Assembly: GCA_964036295.1 (NCBI GenBank)
Contig: OZ038463.1
Span: 31,049,069 to 31,113,068 of the forward strand
Length of the DNA stretch: 64,000 nt
Reading direction: 5' to 3'
Source: Plumapathes pennacea
Taxonomy: Eukaryota; Cnidaria; Anthozoa; Antipatharia; Myriopathidae
Shown one piece after another: positions 57,632 through 64,000 of the stretch (position 1 is the stretch's first letter; each line of letters starts with the position of its first letter). The translations under genes were made by a program, and so were the position numbers. The notes beneath the pieces were generated by a model. The model was not told the DNA's origin. It worked only from the letters and a program-made list of their open reading frames with translations, and ran no database searches.

Positions 57632-60600
57632 CCAAACAATCTTAAGAATAATCTTAAAATAGCAGTCTTACTTATCGATGAATCTTGAATAAGATTTTTC
57701 CGCCAATTGTTTGCCACGTTGGGATCTGTGAAGAAAGTACATAACGCAAATGAGTTCATCTATGACTACATATCGCTTACTTAAATCGACTGCTCTTTAC
57801 CTGCGCGCTTTACCAGACAAAGGAGAGGGGACAATGGGTAGGAAATAGCACGCGTCTGGAACATAACTGTTCTGGGTTGGGGATAAGGTGGAAGTGAAGG
57901 TGGGGTGGGGGTGAGGACAAAGTGTCAAGAATTAATGTTGTATTTTACCTTCGTGTGTGCTACTGGATTTGCGGCGTCTTTTTAGATATACATAGACTGC
58001 CAGTATCAGTGAGATAACTGTCAGACCTACTCCCAGAGTCATCACTACCGTGGTACTTTCTACAAAATAACGCAGAAAAAGTTAGTTTACCAATCAGCTG
58101 TGATAGTAGATTGGATTTGACTTGATTCCAAGAAGCAGGATTCTTTTTTAAACTAAGTGTGCCTCTGTTGTCATGCTCTTTTTCAGGGCACTTTAACTAA
58201 CATCCGGGGCATTCTACTGAATCAAACTCTAAATGTGGGGTTACTAAGTGCTTCATTAGATTAGTGCTATGTGTTGGGAAATTTGGGAATTTAGTTGATT
58301 ATTTGCTGTGCATAGCTGTTACCTGTTGATATTTGCACTTGAGTAGATAAAGTTCCCTTCATTGTTTGAGCTTCGAAAAGAAAACAGACTATAATATTAA
58401 ACAGAAATTAGTGCAATTGCTTAAATTACTTTATTACTGCAAAGCTCACTTTCACTACAATTCTTGGTCCACAGTTCAGGCGAAGCCCGATTCAACTATC
58501 ACCTCATAGAAATTGAGAGCGAACAATCTAATTGCTGTAGTAAAAATCAACTAGTTTTCATCCAGAACACTTTAACTAACATCCGGGGCATATTGCTGGA
58601 ATCAAACTCTAAATACGGGGTTACTAAGTACTTCATCAGATTAGAGTCATGTGTTGGGAAATTTCCCGGGGGTGGACTCCCACTTAAAAATGACGGGAAT
58701 GCTCATCGAGAATTTTCGTTTTGACCCCTGAGAGGTACTAAAACGGGCGTGGTTCGAGCTTATTTTGACCTCTAAAAGGTACCAATAAAAGCATACCAAC
58801 AATTTAAAGTTTCGATTCCCTTATGCACTTTCTCCTTACTGTTTCCAAACAAAAAAGTATACTCGACTGACACCCGGGGAAATTTAATTGATTATTTGCT
58901 GCGTATAGCTGTACCTGTTGACATTGTTGTTGTTGTTGATGTTTGCTCTTGAGAAGATAAAGTGCTGCTCATATTTTTATCTGCGAAAGAAAGCATACTA
59001 TAATATTAAACAGAAATTAATGCAATCGTTTAAGTTACTTTATTACTGCAAAGCTCACTGTCACTTTAATTCTCGGTCCGCAGTTCATACTGAATTAATT
59101 ATACAGCTATTGCACTACTACAACTAATATAATTAGATTATGAGCTCGAAATTTCCATGAGGTGATAGTTGATAAAGGCGAAACCCGAATCAACTATCAC
59201 CTCATGGAAATTTCGAGCTCATAATGTAATTGCTTTAGTAAAAATCAACTAGTTTTTATTCATATAAACACACTTCAGTACTGCAAAGCTCACTTTCACT
59301 ACAATTCTTGGTCCACAGTTCAGGCGAAGCCCGATTCAACTATTACTTCATAGAAATTGAGAATAATCTAATTGCTGTAGTAAAAATCAACTAGTTTTCA
59401 TCCAGAACACTTTAACTAACATCCGGGGCATATTGCTGAATCAAACTCTAAATGCGGGGTTTCTGAGTGCTTCATTTAGATTAGTGTCATGTGTTAGGAA
59501 ATTAGGGAAGTTTAATTGGTTATTTGCTGTGTATAGCTGTTACCTGTTGACGTTGTTGATGTTGTTGGTATTTGCACTTGAGTAGATAAAATGCTTTTCA
59601 TTGTTTGAGTTGCGAAAAGAAAACACTATAATATTAAACGGAAATTAATGCAACTGCTTAAATTACTGCATTACTGCAAAGCTCACTCTCACTGTATCTC
59701 TCGGTCCGCAGTTCATATTGCATTTATATTAATAAATTTCCACTGGTTTGCCGTGGTGTGGACTCTTATTTACCACGATTTACGTCATCACATGGTCAAA
59801 ATGTTGTGGGCTCACGAGACGCTTCGTGAAATTTGATTTTTACCACAATACTTCGAAATATAAAAGAAAGTTTCGTATTTCGTTGCAAAGCGTGACACGA
59901 TGGCGTCAGCTGGCGTCACATCGTTTTCTGGACTCTATTCCATGGTTAATCGACCAATCAGAGAGCGAGAAACTAGTGTGTTGTGGTAAAATAGCTGTTG
60001 CTACTGAAGCCGTTGCTACACTACTACTACGACATTAGTAGTAGTAGTATAAAAATAAAAATCTGATGAAAAGTGGTCATTGAGGGGGCTGATACTTTAA
60101 GATTCATGTGGTATTGCAGCAATTTATTGCTAGGAATAAGTTCCCGCGCATGCTGTTTAGTGCACTGGAGCTGCTGTGGTTTTGTACCTGTTGTTGTTGT
60201 TGTTGACGATTTTTCTGTTAGAGGACGCGGCGTACTGCTTATGCTTTGACCTGAGGAAGCACATAAACCATTATATCATTAAATGGAATTTGTTGGGATA
60301 TCAGTGTATGTATATATATCGTGCTATCAAGAACATCCACATAATTTATGTTCACAGGTACTAAACACTCAAAGGACCCAAAAGGGACTATAAAGCGCGC
60401 AGCAGTTATACAAAGCCATAGCCCGGTATTAAAGGTTTTAGTAGTTGATGAAATTGAAAAACTAAAAATTACTGCAGTAACTACGAATTTTTGCGTTTAC
60501 AAATTGCCCAAACTACGATTCTTGAATTGTGCCTAGGAAACGCTAGGGGCAACAATACCTAATTAATTTCGTTTAGTTGGTCTGTACGGGAAAAATATCA

Positions 60601-63078
60601 GTCCTAAAGGTTTTGGTAGACTCCGCGTCGAGTCGTCTTAATTATCTACATCTTTTCCGTGTTCTTTCAAACCATTCCCCGCGTGCCGACGCGTGATTTG
60701 TATTTACGGATTATATGATAAGGTGGATAGTACGCGCAGTCTGATTGGTAAAGGCGCGTGCATTATAACTCAACATACGCACGCGCGGGTCAATTTGACG
60801 TCAGCTTGCGTCCAATTCGTTTTTCTCTTTGTTGTTTTTTGAGAAAGTTTCGTTTGCCTTATCTTATAAAAGAAATAAAGCACTTTATAGCGGACGTGTT
60901 TTGAGTTAGATGCACTAGGGAATTTGAACGGACACTCGAGAAGTTTGGAGAAGCACTCGGCGGCCTCATGCTTCTTCAAACTTCTCTCGTGTTCGTTCAA
61001 ATTCCCGCGTGCATCTATAACTCAATAACGCACGCTGACGCGTACTTTATTTCTTTAATAGAGCACGTGTCAGCACAAGAGAAGTGATGTGGAGAAGCAC
61101 GACACTCGTGTTCTGTCAAATTCTCAAGTGCTTCTATAACTCAACATATAGCACGTTGACAAAGTGTTCTATTCCTTTTATAAGATAAAACAAACGAAAC
61201 TTTGCTAAAAACAACAAGAAAAAGAACCCAAGTTTGACGCAGGATGACGTCAAATATACGCGCGTGCTATGTTGAATTATAATGCACGCGAAATTTGTCA
61301 ACATTCACCAATCAGATAGCGCGTACTATCCACTTTATCTTATAATTTATTTATTTAGTTTTAATTATTTACTAAGTTATTCCTGACGAGGGTGTAGGTC
61401 CGCACGGGTTAAACGCAAGTTCAGTTACGTGAAATAATAAGTTATCCCAAAACGGTGTCCGTTCCATCCAATGCAGAAACGACATGATATGTTATAATAA
61501 TTGATTGTTGTTTCAAGGGATAAATTTGAATTAATGATTTTTAATTATGCGCAAGTTGTATTAAATAAATCCCGCCTTGGAACTCTTACGTAAAATAAAC
61601 TAGAAAATCTAAACACAAAAACGTGTGTTGTTACTTCCCATTAGTTTTCTTCTTAAGTATCTTACCTGAAACTGAGCAGGGGACTTGATCAGTTTGATTT
61701 TCTATAGACCCTGTAAATGCAGATATGTACTTTTTAATACCGTCATACGACATCGCGGAAATACGTTTTTCGGCCCTGCAGTCACTTTGATTTTGAGTCA
61801 GCGGTTATTGCACAAAACCTTGGATTCAGTTGCAGATTTTGTAGTTAAATGTAATGCTCGTAAAACCTCAAGACTTAACCAAGAAACTCAATACTAGGAC
61901 TCGATACCCATCTATAAGTTAGTTCAATGCAGTTTCTATATTTTGTAGTTAAATGAAATGCTCGTAAAACCTCAAGACTTAGCCAAGAAACTCTATACTA
62001 GGACTCGATACCCATCTATAAGTTAGTTCAATGCAGTTTCTATATTTTGTAGTTAAATGAAATGCTCGTAAAACCTCAAGACTTAACCAAGAAACTCAAT
62101 ACTAGGACTCAATACTCAACTGTAAGTTAGTTTAAGGCATTTTCTATAACGTGCGCAAGAAAAACGAGGCTTGCACACGATATGAAATTTTTACTCGAGT
62201 TATGGGAAGTTAGATAGCCATGGTGACAAACGCTGACCAACGGAAGTGACGTCATTAACGTATTTCCGCGGTGTCCCGTCATGCAGTATAACAGTATAAC
62301 GAAGTCCATACTGGAACATGTCTTTGTACCCTGGGGCGTTCCAAGAAGAAAGGGGAAGAGTGTGAATGGGGGCTTGGGAGTGGATGTTGAGGGGGGGGCG
62401 GTGAGGGGAATGGGATACCCACACCTCATCCATTATAACATGGCATGAACATCTGAGCAGGTTAAACGAAACCGCCACCCGTCGTTTGCACGATGGAGAG
62501 GTACGATTTTACGTGTTCGACCGACGGTTCAGATGGTTAAATTCTGCGCTTGCCCTTACAAACGCACCATGCCTTTTGGCTATCCTAATACATTAAGTGA
62601 CATAATTATATCACACTTACCAGAAACCAACAGCTTAAAAATTCCATAACGATAAGAGGGCGAGTTTTTTGGAAGAGGATAAGCGTCAACCTTGAGAGCG
62701 ATCAAAAGTATTCCAGTTATGCGAACTAAACCAAACAAGGTCGCAAATGTAAAGGGGGACTGTCCCTGCAATGTGTTTTTAAAAAGTAGACTAAAGGGAA
62801 GCATCCTGGTTCTCAAGCTCTTTTCCCTTCCTCGCCTTAGATATACAAGAACTAAGTAAATAATAATGTGTAAAATTATGATAATTTAGAGCAAATCGAG
62901 TGCAATAAACAACGAATATAATTTAAGAAAGAGATGCATTGTATTTTCAGTATACAAATTAAGAAAGTACGATTCACATGACGTAAAATATGGATATTCG
63001 GCCATACCTGAAGGCCTATTGTGCTTTCCTTTTTTAAGTTATGTTTTTCATTTTCGACGAGTAGCGAAGTGTGATTCT

Positions 63079-63131
<53 letters not shown>

Positions 63132-63773
63132 TGTTAGTTCAAGAAATCCGCTCCCCAGGGCCAGGGACTACGAAAATGTAAACAAGCCTTAGAACATCCG
63201 AGGATTAAGAATAGCTGGGATGTGACAAAACGTACTTGATCATAATACATATGACGGCACTAGACATATATAGTATACACGTTAGCTCATATCTTCGTTC
63301 CTTTAACCTTTCTATCAACTCTTTGCCCCACATCACGTATACTAAATATAGATAAAACGTTATATATAGGATATTAATGTCTGCTAGACTTGAGGATCCC
63401 TTGTGTGTATTTTGCCATCATAGGGAGTAGAGCAGACGATCAGATTATCTTGTGGTGAATTTGTCAGATACTGAGTATATTATTAGCCTGAAATCTCACA
63501 GAAGTAACTGATCACTAAATTTAGATTTTTCGTACTATTGAGTGCAAGTACAGACTTTAAGATCGCTCGTTTGCCGTCGTCCTGCTCGAAAAAGGTTCAA
63601 TTATCTTTTATTCAGTAATCGTCATTTAATCTTCCTTACGGTAGTTGTGTTGTTCTTTCAAAACTACACATCCATAACTTTTTTACCTACCATTGTCAAT
63701 AAAGCACAGCAGAAATTTAAATTGTTGTCAAAGCTCCATCGAATCATATATTGCTTCCACATTCCTGTATTGG
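56892..63773 (-). CDS. SEFIR-domain (IL-17-receptor-like) membrane receptor, copy B (5' end off window)
   Basis: Chained minus-strand exons: 63687-63773, 62621-62725, 61666-61701, 60188-60250, (59544-59609 defective), 58915-58980, 58323-58370, 57949-58059, 57672-57725 and 56892-57391. All junctions are phase 1. The domain order is as in copy A, and the exon of 105 bases is intact here. Upstream exons matching 49245 and 49776 of copy A should lie just beyond 64000. The SEFIR exon differs from A at few residues, and the last two residues of A are absent because of an earlier stop. Confidence 0.75.
57576..57628. repeat. AC dinucleotide microsatellite, unit B
   Basis: About 26 AC units in the intron next to the juxtamembrane exon, expanded relative to unit A. 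Confidence 0.95.
57672..57725 (-). CDS. Receptor B: juxtamembrane cytoplasmic exon
   Basis: 54 bases, phase 1 to 1, CTTCACAG acceptor, GTAAGA donor. Encodes PNVANNWRKNLIQDSSI. Confidence 0.75.
   Translation of the reverse strand: MPTWQTIGGKILFKIHR
57949..58059 (-). CDS. Receptor B: membrane-helix exon
   Basis: 111 bases, phase 1 to 1. VVMTLGVGLTVISLILAVYV then YLKRRRKSSS, nearly identical to copy A. Confidence 0.85.
58323..58370 (-). CDS. Receptor B: stalk mini-exon, extra copy
   Basis: 48 bases, phase 1 to 1, TTTTCGAAG acceptor and GTAACA donor. Encodes QTMKGTLSTQVQIST. It lies in a duplicated intron-exon block and has no counterpart at this position in unit A. Confidence 0.65.
58915..58980 (-). 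CDS. Receptor B: stalk mini-exon
   Basis: 66 bases, phase 1 to 1, TTTCGCAG acceptor, GTACAG donor. Encodes KNMSSTLSSQEQTSTTTTMS. Equivalent to 42560-42625. Confidence 0.7.
59137..59225. repeat. Perfect 37-base inverted repeat
   Basis: The arm 59137-59173 (starting ATTATGAGCTCGAAATTTCC) is exactly complementary to 59189-59225, with a 15-base spacer. Unit A has only the left arm (about 42785). Confidence 0.9.
59544..59609 (-). pseudogene. Receptor B: stalk mini-exon with lost acceptor
   Basis: 66 bases encoding QTMKSILSTQVQIPTTSTTS with a good GTAACA donor. The acceptor reads TTTTCGCAA where unit A has TTTTCGCAG, so normal splicing into this exon is not expected. Being phase 1 to 1, its loss leaves the frame intact. 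Confidence 0.65.
60188..60250 (-). CDS. Receptor B: stalk mini-exon with Thr run
   Basis: 63 bases, phase 1 to 1, TTCCTCAG acceptor, GTACAA donor. Encodes QSISSTPRPLTEKSS plus five Thr, three fewer than copy A. Confidence 0.75.
60711..61345. mobile_element. Foldback element, intact copy in unit B
   Basis: Arms of roughly 190 bases (TTATATGATAAGGTGGATAG on the left, ATCCACTTTATCTTATAA on the right), with TTATAATGCACGCG-like and GACGTCA motifs in both. The centre contains a second inverted pair around CACTCGAGAAGTTTG. The empty Helitron target is at 61180/61181. Confidence 0.7.
61666..61701 (-). CDS. Receptor B: short ectodomain exon
   Basis: 36 bases, phase 1 to 1. Encodes NQTDQVPCSVS, with an Asn-Gln-Thr sequon not present in copy A. 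Confidence 0.65.
61841..62150. repeat. About 104-bp tandem repeat in unit B intron
   Basis: GTAGTTAAATG(A/T)AATGCTCG recurs at 61841, 61944 and 62049. Unit A has a single copy near 47220. Confidence 0.85.
62621..62725 (-). CDS. Receptor B: ectodomain exon, intact
   Basis: 105 bases, phase 1 to 1, TTTGGTTTAG acceptor, GTAAGT donor. Encodes RITGILLIALKVDAYPLPKN and continues to YRYGIFKLLVS. It fixes the correct frame for the damaged exon in copy A. Confidence 0.7.
63081..63126. repeat. Poly-A tract
   Basis: About 46 consecutive A in an intron of receptor B. The matching place in unit A has about 18. Confidence 0.9.
63687..63773 (-). CDS. Receptor B: ectodomain exon, fibronectin-like strand
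   Basis: 87 bases, phase 1 to 1. Encodes NTGMWKQYMIRWSFDNNLNF then CCALLTMV. It differs from A in the loop residues, while the W-x-Y-M-I-R-W-S-F-D core is kept. Confidence 0.7.
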
Positions 63774-64000
63774 CTGGGACAAAAGAAAAAGAGAGAGCGG
63801 ATAATCGATGCAACATTATAAACTATATAGAAACTACAACGGTTAGAAAAGAGGAGGCAATATTCAATTACATCTAGTGTATGTAATGTTTTAAATTACA
63901 TTCAGTTTAAATTAACGATTGACTTGCTTGCTCTCAGCCAGTCAGATTGCAATCTTTTATAGTCATATAACAAAGTTTGTAATCATGCAAGTGGTCGAGT

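Larger units (their letters stand above)
51932..64000. repeat. Tandem duplication unit B (continues past the window)
   Basis: Aligned with unit A as described for 35595-51931. It lacks the SINE, the Helitron and the 37.1-kb segment of A. It has extra stalk-exon duplications at 58180-59700, about 320 extra bases at 59730-60055 and a 104-bp tandem repeat at 61840-62150. Confidence 0.9.

Overview
The window is eukaryotic, most likely from an invertebrate animal. It is AT-rich and gene-poor, has short exons with GT/AG introns, and is packed with MITEs, Helitrons, tRNA-derived SINEs and LINE debris. Tandem SEFIR-domain (IL-17-receptor-type) genes, a mucin-like membrane protein and the repeat types would suit an anthozoan cnidarian such as a stony coral. 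That placement is inference only. Every gene model below was assembled by eye from splice sites and reading phase.

Layout. Positions 1-4.6 kb are repeats: a 166-bp palindromic satellite, a full-length Helitron and a MITE. Two diverged copies of one large segment lie at about 4.6-14.7 kb and 22.0-34.8 kb. They differ mainly by transposon insertions and deletions, and both contain short exons that look like signal-peptide first exons on the minus strand. Between them, on the minus strand at 17.4-20.2 kb, lies a mucin-like type I membrane protein. It has about 28 Thr/Ser-rich 13-residue repeats, one membrane helix and a two-exon cytoplasmic tail. Its first exon may be the signal-peptide exon at 27.55 kb.

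A second tandem duplication, unit A (from 35.6 kb) and unit B (from 51.9 kb to beyond the window), fills the rest. Each unit carries two minus-strand genes. The first is a multi-exon receptor with a short ectodomain, a Thr-rich stalk made of small phase-1 exons, a membrane helix and a C-terminal SEFIR domain. The second, just downstream, is a two-exon secreted cysteine-rich peptide precursor. The two peptide copies are nearly identical in the signal and propeptide parts but strongly diverged in the mature part, while the flanking DNA stays similar.

The A/B pair also acts as a before-and-after record of transposition. Unit A holds a 1,637-bp Helitron inserted exactly between A and T of a site that is empty in unit B, and also a SINE missing from B. 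Unit A carries a one-base insertion that would shift the frame of one receptor exon. Unit B has an extra stalk exon and another stalk exon whose splice acceptor AG has become AA. How receptor, peptide and mucin work together cannot be read from the sequence; an epithelial or innate-immune setting is a guess from the families involved.
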